Of a stretch of DNA of 64,000 bases, positions 45,384-54,507 are shown piece after piece (the stretch's first letter is position 1; each line of letters begins with the position of its first letter). This DNA is from Sulfurimonas sp. C5. GTDB taxonomy: Bacteria; Campylobacterota; Campylobacteria; Campylobacterales; Sulfurimonadaceae. Location of the stretch: NCBI RefSeq assembly GCF_029872055.1, contig NZ_JARXNQ010000005.1, forward strand, positions 100,847 through 164,846, written 5' to 3'. The position numbers and the translations under genes were made by a program. Under the pieces are notes generated by a model. It saw only the letters and a program-made list of their open reading frames with translations. It ran no database searches and was not told the DNA's origin.

Positions 45384-46608
45384 AGACAATAAAGCTCTCG
45401 CAAAACTGATCGCAAAAAAACTCTCTCTGTCTTTAAAGATGGAGATCGATACTGCCTACTCTATGGCAGAAGCAAAACTTTTTTTGACACGCTATAAATA
45501 CTTTGTTACCGTTTTAGATGTAAACCTTCCTGATGCTCCTGATGGAGAGGTGATTGACTATGCACTGAAAAAAGAGAACCATGTCCTAGTATTAAGTGCA
45601 AATATCGACAAAGATTTCAGAAAGAAAATGCTTGAAAAGAACATTATTGATTATATCAATAAAAGCGGTACGCACGACATCGACTACATTATCACAACGA
45701 TTAAAAGATTAACTCAAAATCAAAAGCATAAAATCTTGGTTGTAGATGATTCAATGATGTTTAGAAAACAGATGAAAACAATGTTAGAGAATCTTTTCTT
45801 TAATGTTATCACCGTAGCTCACGGTGAAGAAGCACTGGGTATTTTACAAACTCAGCCTGATATCTCTTTAATTCTCACAGACTATAATATGCCTGTTATG
45901 AATGGACTTGAGCTGATCCAGGAAGTAAGAAAAGAGTATTCAAAAAATGAGTTATGTATCGTAGCTCTTTCAGGAAATGACGATGATGAGATCAATGCCC
46001 TGTTTCTAAAAAACGGTGCAAACGACTATATCAAAAAACCGTTTTCCAAAGAGGAGTTTTCTTGCCGTGTCACTAACTCTATTGAAGCCCTTGAAAATAT
46101 TCAGGAAATTACAAAATTCTCAAATAGAGATCACTTGACGGGACTTTATAACAGACGCCACCTTTACAACATTATTGATGAACTTCTGAGTGAGATAACA
46201 GTTCGTGAAGAAAATGCTGTATTTGCTATGATTGGGATAGATAATCTTGAAGCAATTAACAATCAATACGGATACGAAACAGGAGATAAAATCATTGTAG
46301 CCTTAGCGGATATTTTGAGAAGCTCTACAAAAGCTTCTGATGTACTTCTGCGTTTTAGCGGTGAAGATTTTTATGTCCTGCTCAAAAATATCAATTTGCA
46401 AAACTCTGTAGAGGTTTTTGAACGTTTCCGCTCAGAAGTAAAAAACTTTAAACTTCCAATTACAAAAGAGAGTTCAATAGGTTTTACAATTTCTCTCGGT
46501 GCTGCAAATTATCAAGTAGAGGACTCCCTTGAGGACAACCTCAATACTGTAGATATGCTTTTATATAAAGCAAAACAAGCAGGAAAAGATCAGTTAGTCT
46601 TCGAGTAA
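45355..46608 (+). CDS. REC-REC-GGDEF response regulator, putative diguanylate cyclase
   Basis: A 417-residue signalling protein: receiver 1 (about 4-118, Asp 55 in VLDVNLPD), receiver 2 (about 126-242, Asp 176 in LTDYNMP, Lys in IKKPF) and a GGDEF domain (about 255-417). The active-site motif is SGEDF (335-339) instead of GGDEF/GGEEF, and the inhibitory RxxD is KxxD. The product may be a weak cyclase or a c-di-GMP/GTP effector. It overlaps the PAP2 gene by 29 bp, so it is in the envelope-modification operon. No histidine kinase is beside it. Confidence 0.88.
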   Translation: MDTQRILIVEDNKALAKLIAKKLSLSLKMEIDTAYSMAEAKLFLTRYKYFVTVLDVNLPDAPDGEVIDYALKKENHVLVLSANIDKDFRKKMLEKNIIDYINKSGTHDIDYIITTIKRLTQNQKHKILVVDDSMMFRKQMKTMLENLFFNVITVAHGEEALGILQTQPDISLILTDYNMPVMNGLELIQEVRKEYSKNELCIVALSGNDDDEINALFLKNGANDYIKKPFSKEEFSCRVTNSIEALENIQEITKFSNRDHLTGLYNRRHLYNIIDELLSEITVREENAVFAMIGIDNLEAINNQYGYETGDKIIVALADILRSSTKASDVLLRFSGEDFYVLLKNINLQNSVEVFERFRSEVKNFKLPITKESSIGFTISLGAANYQVEDSLEDNLNTVDMLLYKAKQAGKDQLVFE

Positions 46609-47721
46609 AATGAGTCCTCCAAAGGGTATCTCTTTTTCTTTTTGAGATACCCATTTCACTTCATAAGAAGGATGCTCTTTTGGAAAAGCTCCGTCAAGAT
46701 CGGTAAAATACAGAAGCAGTTTCACCTCATCTATATTTTTTTCAACAAAATCAAAAACAGGGATAAAACTCGTTCCCCCGCTTCCTATCACTTTCACGTC
46801 CAAAGGTTCGCCCGAATAAAATGTCTGGTGAGAATGGATCTTGTCATCACACACAAGCAGATCAATCTGGTAGTTTTGTACATGCTCCATCAAAAAGTTC
46901 ACTTCGCTCAAGAACTGATTGAGCAGTTCTTCATCTATAGAACCGGAACTGTCAATAGCAATGACAAGTTTAAAAGTATTAGATATGTTTGAGGGAAGAT
47001 ATATCCCCTGATAAAGCAGTTTTTTTGAAGGAGGTATTAGAGTATAGTCATCTCTATAATATTTATCGATCGCATCTCGAAGTTCATCCCGCCAGTTCAC
47101 TTTTCCAAAACCGCTAATATCAAAAAAACGCTCAATTGACTCGGGAACTTCACCGCTTTGAAACTTTTGTTCTAAAAGTGAAATGGCTTCCTCTGCCATC
47201 AACTGCTCCTGAAGTATCTCCTCTTGCAGCTCTTCCTCTGTTTGTTGTTGCTTTTGTTCATTGTTTTGTTCTACGTCTTCTGCATCATCCGCTTCATATT
47301 CTAGATCTTCATCATCGCGTAAAATGTCATCTTTTAACTCTGCATAGATCTCTTCGGCATACATCCCCGCAAAACGTTTTCTATATTCTGCACCGTATGG
47401 CATATCAAGACCGTTTTCAATCAGCATGTCATTGATCGCTATGTCCGTAGCCATACGCCATAGCCAGCCGCTGCGATTACCTTTACGGTTTTCATGTGCA
47501 AGGGCTTTATGCATCGCCCCGTTTGCCAAGATAAACTCTATCTCCGAGAGTTCAAGGTCTGCCAGATAATCTTCACGATATTCAATCTTTTTACCGTCAG
47601 ATTTAAAACTCTCAATGTCATCATTTATCTCCAACGAGATCTTTGAAGCCAAAGTTCCAAAGTATGGGTACTCGACTAAAAGCTTCGCTTTGGCTTGAGA
47701 GATTTTTTGCTCTAGTTCCAT
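46594..47721 (-). CDS. DUF2201/VWA-domain protein with degenerate metallopeptidase motif
   Basis: A 375-residue protein. The N-terminal DUF2201 putative metallopeptidase region (about 55-110) has LANGAMHKALAH where relatives have an HExxH-type LAHExxH: positions 67-68 are Asn-Gly, though His 71 and His 76 remain. A Gln/Glu/Asp-rich linker spans about 130-185. The C-terminal VWA domain has a MIDAS motif DSSGS (257-261) and TDLDG. ATG 47721 follows the MoxR stop by 1 bp. It probably works with the MoxR ATPase as a RavA-ViaA-like remodeller. Overlaps the GGDEF gene end by 15 bp on the other strand. Confidence 0.85.
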   Translation of the reverse strand: MELEQKISQAKAKLLVEYPYFGTLASKISLEINDDIESFKSDGKKIEYREDYLADLELSEIEFILANGAMHKALAHENRKGNRSGWLWRMATDIAINDMLIENGLDMPYGAEYRKRFAGMYAEEIYAELKDDILRDDEDLEYEADDAEDVEQNNEQKQQQTEEELQEEILQEQLMAEEAISLLEQKFQSGEVPESIERFFDISGFGKVNWRDELRDAIDKYYRDDYTLIPPSKKLLYQGIYLPSNISNTFKLVIAIDSSGSIDEELLNQFLSEVNFLMEHVQNYQIDLLVCDDKIHSHQTFYSGEPLDVKVIGSGGTSFIPVFDFVEKNIDEVKLLLYFTDLDGAFPKEHPSYEVKWVSQKEKEIPFGGLILLED

Positions 47722-47722
47722 T

Positions 47723-48712
47723 TTATCCCAACAAATAAGAGAATTTTTGCACCCACTCTTTAAACACGGCACTATGCTCCATCGTAATTCCGTGTCTTTG
47801 CAAGTCTTGAACGATCATCACCGCAAATTCCCCTTTAAGCTCCAGTGTGTACTTTAAAAGATTATCCAGTCTACTTTGATCTTTTAACACACCGCTTACA
47901 AGTGCCGAAGCAAGTGAATAAAGAACATCTATCTCTTCGGGGTATTCAAACAGCTCCCCTTCTAAAATCTGCTCAATGTTTGGCAGCCTGTCCATCACTT
48001 TGATAAAACTCAAAAACCCTACACCCACTTCTTTGCCGACAGCACCACTAAGTGTATCTAAGATCACGTCACTTCCTACGTTTGCTTTTAAGATCTTATC
48101 TACGTATTCCCAGCTTCTCGGTGTTGCAAAACTTTTTGTATCGTTTTTCGGATCGAATGTAAAAAGGTGCTCGTTTTTATAAGAGATATATGCAATAACT
48201 CTAGGATTTAAAGCCGCTTTATACGCCCACTCTCTCCAGTCATCCACATCTACATCAAGTTCAAAATGGACAAACCTGTTAGCAAGAGGTGAAGGCATTT
48301 TGTAAGTAACACCACGATCACCTTCACGATTTCCCGCAGCTACTATCGCCCAGCCATCAGGAAGTTCATACTCTCCGATCTTGCGATCTAGTATAAGCTG
48401 GTATGCAGAAGATTGTACGGCAGGAGGTGCAGAGTTTAGTTCATCTAAAAAGAGTATCCCCTCACCCTCTTTTGGTAAAAATGCAGGCGGTGCCCATAGT
48501 GCGGTATGGCTCTCTTTATCGTAAAACGGTATCCCTTTAAGGTCTGTAGGATCCATTAGTGCAAGGCGTAGATCAATAAAATCAACATTTTTTTCTTTTG
48601 CAATCTGTCTTACAATTGAAGATTTTCCAATTCCCGGAGCTCCCCAAAGAAAAGTCGGTACCTTATTGTCAATCAAAGCCGTTAACGATTTTACTAAACT
48701 TGTCGCTTTCAT
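47723..48712 (-). CDS. MoxR-family AAA+ ATPase
   Basis: A 329-residue AAA+ protein with Walker A GAPGIGKSS (24-32), Walker B ILFLDELNSAPP, sensor-1 VAAGNREGDRG and the MoxR-specific helix PSPLANRFVHFELDVD. MoxR ATPases act with VWA proteins to mature or activate target complexes. ATG 48712 overlaps the stop of the LRV-repeat gene (ATGA); a start six bases earlier is less likely. It is the middle gene of a tight three-gene operon. Confidence 0.92.
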   Translation of the reverse strand: MKATSLVKSLTALIDNKVPTFLWGAPGIGKSSIVRQIAKEKNVDFIDLRLALMDPTDLKGIPFYDKESHTALWAPPAFLPKEGEGILFLDELNSAPPAVQSSAYQLILDRKIGEYELPDGWAIVAAGNREGDRGVTYKMPSPLANRFVHFELDVDVDDWREWAYKAALNPRVIAYISYKNEHLFTFDPKNDTKSFATPRSWEYVDKILKANVGSDVILDTLSGAVGKEVGVGFLSFIKVMDRLPNIEQILEGELFEYPEEIDVLYSLASALVSGVLKDQSRLDNLLKYTLELKGEFAVMIVQDLQRHGITMEHSAVFKEWVQKFSYLLG

Positions 48713-49947
48713 AACCATCCTATATTTTGTGTTTGTATATGCTTTCCGAAGCCTGCATTTGTTCTTACATAACGTTCAAACCTGCTGTCAAGCTGCATCT
48801 GATAAAGTAACTCAACAGGTGTGTTTTCATTTTGTGCCAGTTCTGAGAGGATCTCCGTCTCTCCCAAATCATAGAGTTTTGAGAGAATCTCCTGTGGAGT
48901 TGCAGAGTTTTTCGCTAGTGAGAGGTGATTGCTACTATCATTATATGCAGCTTCCAAAATAGTACTCGGTGTTGCAGGATTTTCTAAAATAATCTGCTGT
49001 AACTCATTTGACTTTTTATACAAAGACTCTAAAAACTGTGTATCTAGTGAAGTGTTTTGCGCCAAGTTTTTATCGACAGCTTCATCATCTAGATCTAAAA
49101 GCTTTTGCTGCATCTCTAAACTCAAACTCACATTACTCGCCAGTTCAACCGAATAATCTTTCAAAAGTACAAACAACTCTTCATCCAAAACAATATTCTG
49201 CGCGATTTTCTTTGCCGCTTCTTCATCTTCTATAAGTGTTTTTGCGATCTGATGATCTAGGCTAGGATTTGCATAGATTGCATCAAGTACAATTGCATCA
49301 CCCTCTTTTAAAAATCTTTTCAATACTTTTTTAGGAGTTTGCGGGTGAGTTGCCAGGATCACTTTGATTTTCGGATGCAACTTTATCGGCTCTAACTCAC
49401 TGATCGCTTCTAAAAGTTCTTCATTATTCGTTTGGGAGATCAGATGAATGAGTCCCGTTGTTGCAAACTGAACATTGTGATTTCTCTCAATGTTTTCGTA
49501 AAAGCGTTCAATTAAAGCCGCAGTCACGTCACGGTTATCGTCATTTTCAAAAAAATCTTCGTTTTGCCATTTATAGTTTTTCAGCAGTTTAAAAAAAAGC
49601 CCGTCGGAAATCGCCCCGTTTTGCAAAAAGCTTTTGAGCCTTGCTTTGTCGTTTGAAAGTTTCAGACTCATCAGTAACACGTTATCGTCTATCGTCTGAG
49701 CCAGTGCCTTTTCAAAAGGTTCAAGTTCAATAAACTCATACTTATACTGCTCATAGAGTTCATTCATGAGGTTTTGCTCATACGGGCTGAGAACCCTTCC
49801 CTCTAAAATGAACTTCACTCCCTCACTTACCTCATCAACAAGCTCAATATTGTGCTGTTTGAGCTGTGAGGTAAACTCATCTAAAGAGAAAGCTCTTGTT
49901 TTTCCAAGTAGTAAAATTTTCTGATTTTTCAAACTTTCTAAATTCAT
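48709..49947 (-). CDS. LRV-like repeat protein, first gene of the MoxR-VWA operon
   Basis: A 412-residue soluble protein. The N-terminus (about 6-90, NQKILLLGKTRAFSLDEF) looks BRCT-like. From about 180 to the end there are some eight repeats of 23-26 residues with the pattern LAxNxxTPxExLxxLxxD, for example LAKNSATPQEILSKLYDLG and LAQNENTPVELLYQMQLD. This is the leucine-rich-repeat-variant (LRV) pattern. Both assignments are by eye. As a solenoid scaffold it may choose substrates for the MoxR/VWA pair with which it is translationally coupled. Confidence 0.78.
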   Translation of the reverse strand: MNLESLKNQKILLLGKTRAFSLDEFTSQLKQHNIELVDEVSEGVKFILEGRVLSPYEQNLMNELYEQYKYEFIELEPFEKALAQTIDDNVLLMSLKLSNDKARLKSFLQNGAISDGLFFKLLKNYKWQNEDFFENDDNRDVTAALIERFYENIERNHNVQFATTGLIHLISQTNNEELLEAISELEPIKLHPKIKVILATHPQTPKKVLKRFLKEGDAIVLDAIYANPSLDHQIAKTLIEDEEAAKKIAQNIVLDEELFVLLKDYSVELASNVSLSLEMQQKLLDLDDEAVDKNLAQNTSLDTQFLESLYKKSNELQQIILENPATPSTILEAAYNDSSNHLSLAKNSATPQEILSKLYDLGETEILSELAQNENTPVELLYQMQLDSRFERYVRTNAGFGKHIQTQNIGWL

Positions 49948-50035
49948 AAAAAGGATTATACAGCAGTTTTTTCTTCTGTTGCCTATAATGTTGTAAATAG
50001 TTGTTATAATTAAGGATAATCAGAGAGGAGAAGAT

Positions 50036-51388
50036 ATGAAAATTTACGCACCGTGGGAAAAGACCTTCCAAAAAGTCGCCACCCCGCTTGAACATTTTAT
50101 TCATGCTCAAACTACGACAGGGATCATCTTAGTCTTTATGACAATAGTTGCACTCATACTTGCAAACACACCGCTTTATGAGTTTTATGAAAATGTTTTT
50201 CATCTAAAAATATCATTCAATGTCAGTGACTGGAAACTCTCTCATACTATCCACCACTGGATCAACGACGGTCTTATGGCAATCTTTTTCTTTTTAATCG
50301 GTCTTGAGATAAAAAGAAATATCCTGGTAGGTGAGCTTTCAAACGTACGTGTTGCAATTCTGCCGATCCTTGCCGCACTTGGCGGAATGGTTGTGCCTGC
50401 TGCGATCTATATATATGTAAACAGCGGACTTGACAGCCAAAACGGATGGGGAATCCCTATGGCGACAGATATCGCTTTTGCAATTAGTGCACTGGTTCTG
50501 CTAAATAAAAGGGTATCGCCCTCTCTCGTTACTTTTTTAATAGCACTTGCGATCGTAGATGACTTGGGTGCCGTTGTGGTTATCGCTGTTTTTTATACAG
50601 AGCAGATCCACCTTGCTCCACTCATACTGGCAGGGGCTAGTTTTCTTATTATGGTTTCTTTTAACCGCTTTGGTATCCATGCGGTTCTTCCGTACTTCCT
50701 TGTCGGTATGTTTTTGTGGTTTTTTATGCTTGAATCAGGTGTTCATGCAACGATTGCAGGTGTTATTGCAGCAATGGCAATCCCTTCAAAACCGAAATAC
50801 ACTCCAGATGACTTCTCACACCACATAAAAAACAATCTTGACGAGTACGACAGCTATCCAGTTGCAACCGACTACTCTTTGCATGAGAAACAAAAAGCGC
50901 TTCTTATCAACATGTCGGAGAAAATTGACTCTATCCAATCTCCTTCTGCAAGGCTGGAGCAGGTACTGCATCTCCCTGTGAGTTTACTTGTAATTCCTCT
51001 TTTTGCTCTTGCAAACGCAGGTATCAGCATCAACTTTTCTAAAGTGGACGAAGCATTGATGGAACCTATCTCTTTAGGGATTATTTTAGGACTGGTATTT
51101 GGTAAGGTCTTGGGGATAGCGGGAGTCTCTTACATAGCTACAAAACTGAAAATTGCCCAACTGCCGGATAACAGCAGTATGAGTCAGGTTTTTGGTGTTT
51201 CACTGCTGGGCGGGATCGGTTTTACTATGAGTATCTTCGTAGCCGAACTCGCTTTTTACGGCAATGAACCTTATATTTTCCAAGCAAAAATAGCTATTTT
51301 AACAGCTTCGCTTTTAGCAGGTTTGAGCGGTTATCTGTGGCTAAGATTCATAGCACAAAAACCTCACCCCGATCGAAACGGAAACTAA
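50036..51388 (+). CDS. nhaA: Na+/H+ antiporter NhaA
   Basis: Inner-membrane electrogenic antiporter of 450 residues that exports Na+ in exchange for protons. It has the family core ATDIAFAISALVLLNKRV and the ion-binding Asp pair in LAIVDDLGAVVVIAVFYT, plus GGIGFTMSIFVAELAF near the end. A loop insertion of about 40 residues (YTPDDFSHHIKNNLDEYDSY) lengthens it relative to the E. coli protein. AGAGGAG precedes the ATG. The end overlaps the epimerase gene by 41 bp. Confidence 0.95.
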   Translation: MKIYAPWEKTFQKVATPLEHFIHAQTTTGIILVFMTIVALILANTPLYEFYENVFHLKISFNVSDWKLSHTIHHWINDGLMAIFFFLIGLEIKRNILVGELSNVRVAILPILAALGGMVVPAAIYIYVNSGLDSQNGWGIPMATDIAFAISALVLLNKRVSPSLVTFLIALAIVDDLGAVVVIAVFYTEQIHLAPLILAGASFLIMVSFNRFGIHAVLPYFLVGMFLWFFMLESGVHATIAGVIAAMAIPSKPKYTPDDFSHHIKNNLDEYDSYPVATDYSLHEKQKALLINMSEKIDSIQSPSARLEQVLHLPVSLLVIPLFALANAGISINFSKVDEALMEPISLGIILGLVFGKVLGIAGVSYIATKLKIAQLPDNSSMSQVFGVSLLGGIGFTMSIFVAELAFYGNEPYIFQAKIAILTASLLAGLSGYLWLRFIAQKPHPDRNGN

Positions 51389-52337
51389 GAAGTTTTGACG
51401 GTTCTTTGTAAAGCAAAGGGCTGTCAAGATCAACAAACCTGATCACATCACGGTAGTTAAATGCCAACTGTACAGCCGCGTTGATCGAGATTGGTCCCTC
51501 TATCATAGAGCCGAGCATACAAGTTATGTTATGCTCCCTTGCATACTCCAAAATCTTAATAGCCTGACTCACACCGCCGCACTTCATCAGTTTAATGTTT
51601 ATCATCTGGGCAATGTTGTTTTGGTGGATATGTTTCGCATCTTCAAAAGAAAATACCGCTTCATCTGCAAGGATAGGGATCGGTGAGTTTTGTGAGACTG
51701 TTTTTAATCCTTTCAAATCTTTTGCCGTTACGGGTTGTTCGATCAACGCTATCGAGCTTAGGTCTTTTACCCCTTCGATATACTCCAAACTCTGTGCGAC
51801 ACTCCACGCCTGATTTGCATCTATGAGCAGTTGCACTTCGTCAAACTGATCCGCCAGAGTATGTGTGACCTCTATAGCGTGAGCAATGTCACTTCCCAGT
51901 TTTACTTTAAAGAGTTTTATCCCTTGCTCTTTTGCGTTTTGCGCCTCTTGCAGCATCTCCTCTTTTGTGCCGAGTGAGATCGTAATGTCTGTTTCTATCG
52001 GCTTAGTATTGCCTATAGCCTCTTGGATAAAAAGAGCCATGTCGAGTGCCGCTTTTGAGGAAGAGCCGATCGAAGATGCGTGCAGAGCCTGCAATGCTTC
52101 TGAGCTGCCAAGCCCGAGAAGCAACGGCGTCACCTCCGCGATGTTTTGCTCAATGCTCTCTAAATCTTCTCCCGTTATCGCTTTGGTTGCAGGAGCTTCT
52201 CCAAAACTCTCGCTTCCGTCCTCAAAAACAATCTTCGCTCGGATAAACTCTGCATCATATACAGTTCTCAAAGCTGTTTTAAAAGGATTTTTTAAAGGGA
52301 TACTTTCTCTTGTTGTAGTAATAGAAACTATTTTCAT
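51348..52337 (-). CDS. Dipeptide epimerase (L-Ala-D/L-Glu epimerase type)
   Basis: Enolase-superfamily enzyme of 329 residues. The catalytic bases and metal ligands are in place: KVK (LFKVKLGSD), Asp in LLIDANQAW, Glu in ALIEQPV, Asp in ILADEAVF and Lys in NIKLMKCGG. The closest described function is epimerisation of L-Ala-D-Glu from murein to L-Ala-L-Glu. Overlaps DUF819 by 4 bp, so the two form an operon, perhaps for murein peptide recycling. Some family members act on other dipeptides. Confidence 0.87.
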   Translation of the reverse strand: MKIVSITTTRESIPLKNPFKTALRTVYDAEFIRAKIVFEDGSESFGEAPATKAITGEDLESIEQNIAEVTPLLLGLGSSEALQALHASSIGSSSKAALDMALFIQEAIGNTKPIETDITISLGTKEEMLQEAQNAKEQGIKLFKVKLGSDIAHAIEVTHTLADQFDEVQLLIDANQAWSVAQSLEYIEGVKDLSSIALIEQPVTAKDLKGLKTVSQNSPIPILADEAVFSFEDAKHIHQNNIAQMINIKLMKCGGVSQAIKILEYAREHNITCMLGSMIEGPISINAAVQLAFNYRDVIRFVDLDSPLLYKEPSKLLSFRFDRGEVFVL

Positions 52338-53464
52338 TGTGCGATCCCTATTAAAACATTACCGACAAAAAGTCCGCCAAACGTCCCTATGATGTAACCG
52401 GCTATTGCCATAAGCACTCCAATGCCAACCAGTTTTTTATCGTAAGTAGCGGCTAATATAGGTGCTGATGCTACTCCGCCGATGTTGGAGAGTGAGGCTA
52501 CTGCGATCGAGAAAAGATCAAGTTTAAAAAGCTTCGCCCCGAGTGCCATAAGTACAAAGTGGATAGCCAAGATCATAAAACCTGCAAGGACATACAACCC
52601 GACACTCCAAAAACTCTCGATCACCGCCTGCGAACCTATGAGAGCTACCAAGATGTAGAGCATTGTCGTTGCGATCTCAGCCGAGCCTCCAACTTCTCTT
52701 AACTTTGTAAATGAGCCGAGTATTCCAAAAACGGTAGCGAGTACCACTATGGTTGTCGTGGTATTTAAAATAGTAAACTGGGTAGCTAACATCTGTGAGA
52801 TAAACGAGATAGCGATCGCAAGCACAACCAAAAACCAGTACCGCTTCGCCCCCACCGTACACGAACAGCCAATAGAACCTAGAGTTTGCAAAGAGTCTTG
52901 TGCCTTGCTCCATCTGTTAAAGTAAGATGCAAACGGCGTCAAGAAAAGTAAAAAAACTACCCAGATCGTATAGTTCACACTGTCAACAACAAGCGCGTAC
53001 CCAAAGGCTTCTTCACTCACACCAAGTGCAGAACCCACCGCCACCATGTTTGCAGTTCCGCCCATCCAGCTTCCCGCCAAGGCACCAAATGAGCTTGCGA
53101 TCATTTTGTCGAACCCAAAGAGGTACACCACTGCAATAAAACCGACTGCGATCGAAACCACCGCCAAAACATACGCCAGCAGAAGCTTTCTACCGAGTTT
53201 TACAAAGTCGCGCAGATCAACCTGCAAAAGGATCAAAAAGAGCATAGCAGGAAGCAGGTTTGTTTTTGCAAGTTTGTAAATATCGTGGATCGCATCGTTT
53301 TGTGCAAACGCACCCATACTTGCCAAGAACATAGAAAAAGCGTAGATCATCACGACAGAGGGAAGGTATGTAAATATTTTGTGTTTTATCTTCTCTTCTA
53401 AAAAGTAAAACCCACTTGCAATCAATGCCAGTGTAAGTAAATATACCAAAGGATTTTCGATCAC
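52334..53464 (-). CDS. DUF819 family membrane protein
   Basis: A 376-residue polytopic protein with about ten hydrophobic segments in two halves, and the DUF819 features GALAGSWMGGTANMVAV and VASLSNIGGVASAPILAATY. The family resembles anion/carboxylate carriers but has no firmly established substrate. Coupling to the epimerase gene suggests it carries the dipeptide or its amino acids; inference only. It has its own -10-like sequences in the spacer upstream. Confidence 0.85.
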   Translation of the reverse strand: MIENPLVYLLTLALIASGFYFLEEKIKHKIFTYLPSVVMIYAFSMFLASMGAFAQNDAIHDIYKLAKTNLLPAMLFLILLQVDLRDFVKLGRKLLLAYVLAVVSIAVGFIAVVYLFGFDKMIASSFGALAGSWMGGTANMVAVGSALGVSEEAFGYALVVDSVNYTIWVVFLLFLTPFASYFNRWSKAQDSLQTLGSIGCSCTVGAKRYWFLVVLAIAISFISQMLATQFTILNTTTTIVVLATVFGILGSFTKLREVGGSAEIATTMLYILVALIGSQAVIESFWSVGLYVLAGFMILAIHFVLMALGAKLFKLDLFSIAVASLSNIGGVASAPILAATYDKKLVGIGVLMAIAGYIIGTFGGLFVGNVLIGIAQ

Positions 53465-53616
53465 GCTCTATCCTGCTTTTTTATTATAAGTGTAGTGGGT
53501 TTTGGATTTTATATAGATAAAATTGAAATCATGGAGTAAGAAAAGCACAATAGTTTTATCATTTAAATTAACTTTTTTAGTGTTTATTTATTTAGCTAAT
53601 ATCAAGTAAATCTCTA

Positions 53617-53638
53617 TATAATATTCATTAAATATAAT
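53617..53638 (+). promoter_or_regulatory. Two TATAAT sequences before the orphan membrane coiled-coil gene
   Basis: TATAAT occurs at 53617-53622 and at 53633-53638, 27-43 nt before the ATG, with AAGGA in between. The 200-bp spacer 53465-53664 is very AT-rich and otherwise empty. Confidence 0.45.
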
Positions 53639-53664
53639 TTTTTATTTTATAAGGATTAAAATAT

Positions 53665-54507
53665 ATGAAAGACAAAATCAATGACAACAAAACAAAACAA
53701 GCTGGCTTATGGGAATGGGTCAAGGCACTATCTACATTATGTATCGTTAGTGTATTTTCTTATAAAGTATATATAACTCCCATAAGTCTTACTGTGGATT
53801 TTCCAACACTACTATCACTTCTCTTAGCTTTATTTTCAGTAGCTTTAGCAGCACTTTTTTACTTTAAAGCAACAGAAACAAGCAATACATTTTATGACAA
53901 TACATACAATTTCACCAAGGACATTGCACAATTACTTGTAAAAATAGAAAGTGGATTTGGTGAACGTTTAAGAAACTTAGATGAAGGTTATACTTCAATG
54001 AGAGATTATTTACAACATTATAACGATATCCCCAAAGACAATGTAGAACAAACCAAACAAAAAATCGAAACTGAAAAAACTGAAATGGCAAAGGTTATTA
54101 CTGAAAGAAATGAAATTATTGAACAATTAATAGAACGTTCAAATTTACAACAAGAAGAAAAATCTCGAGTAATGCAAGAACTAAAAGAAAAAGACTCTGA
54201 ATTAACTGAAGCACAAAAAGAACTCAGTAAAATGAAAAGACGCCTTTTCGTTGAACGATTAAATAAAAAACAACAAAATTTCGATGTCGATGAAAGATTA
54301 ATTAAATTTACAAGATCTCGTGTTATAAATGTAATAGGTGAAGATCGTTTACTTAAAGGTTCAAAACCTTATATAAAAAGACGTTTTGATAGAGTGAAAG
54401 ATCAATTTCCAGATGCTTATATTAACGATCTGGAACAAGAAGGTTTTTACGATGATGGTTTAACAGATCTTGGTTATCAATTTTTAAAGGATATGGCTGA
54501 AAACTAA
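53665..54507 (+). CDS. Orphan membrane protein with coiled coil, unknown function
   Basis: I recognise no family. The 280-residue protein has two N-terminal transmembrane helices (about 19-36 and 47-68) joined by a short loop, then a long charged coiled coil (about 105-205, Glu/Lys/Gln-rich). The compact C-terminal domain (about 210-280) ends DGLTDLGYQFLKDMAEN and could be winged-helix-like. AT content and Lys/Asn/Glu use are higher than in the flanking genes. Alone between two AT-rich spacers, it looks like an acquired single gene. A membrane-tethered sensor or phage-defence role is possible but unsupported. Confidence 0.75.
   Translation: MKDKINDNKTKQAGLWEWVKALSTLCIVSVFSYKVYITPISLTVDFPTLLSLLLALFSVALAALFYFKATETSNTFYDNTYNFTKDIAQLLVKIESGFGERLRNLDEGYTSMRDYLQHYNDIPKDNVEQTKQKIETEKTEMAKVITERNEIIEQLIERSNLQQEEKSRVMQELKEKDSELTEAQKELSKMKRRLFVERLNKKQQNFDVDERLIKFTRSRVINVIGEDRLLKGSKPYIKRRFDRVKDQFPDAYINDLEQEGFYDDGLTDLGYQFLKDMAEN

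Noticed and set aside
49877..50110. 77-residue minus-strand frame at the nhaA start
   Set aside because: Overlaps the nhaA coding start and the LRV gene start; no ribosome binding site.
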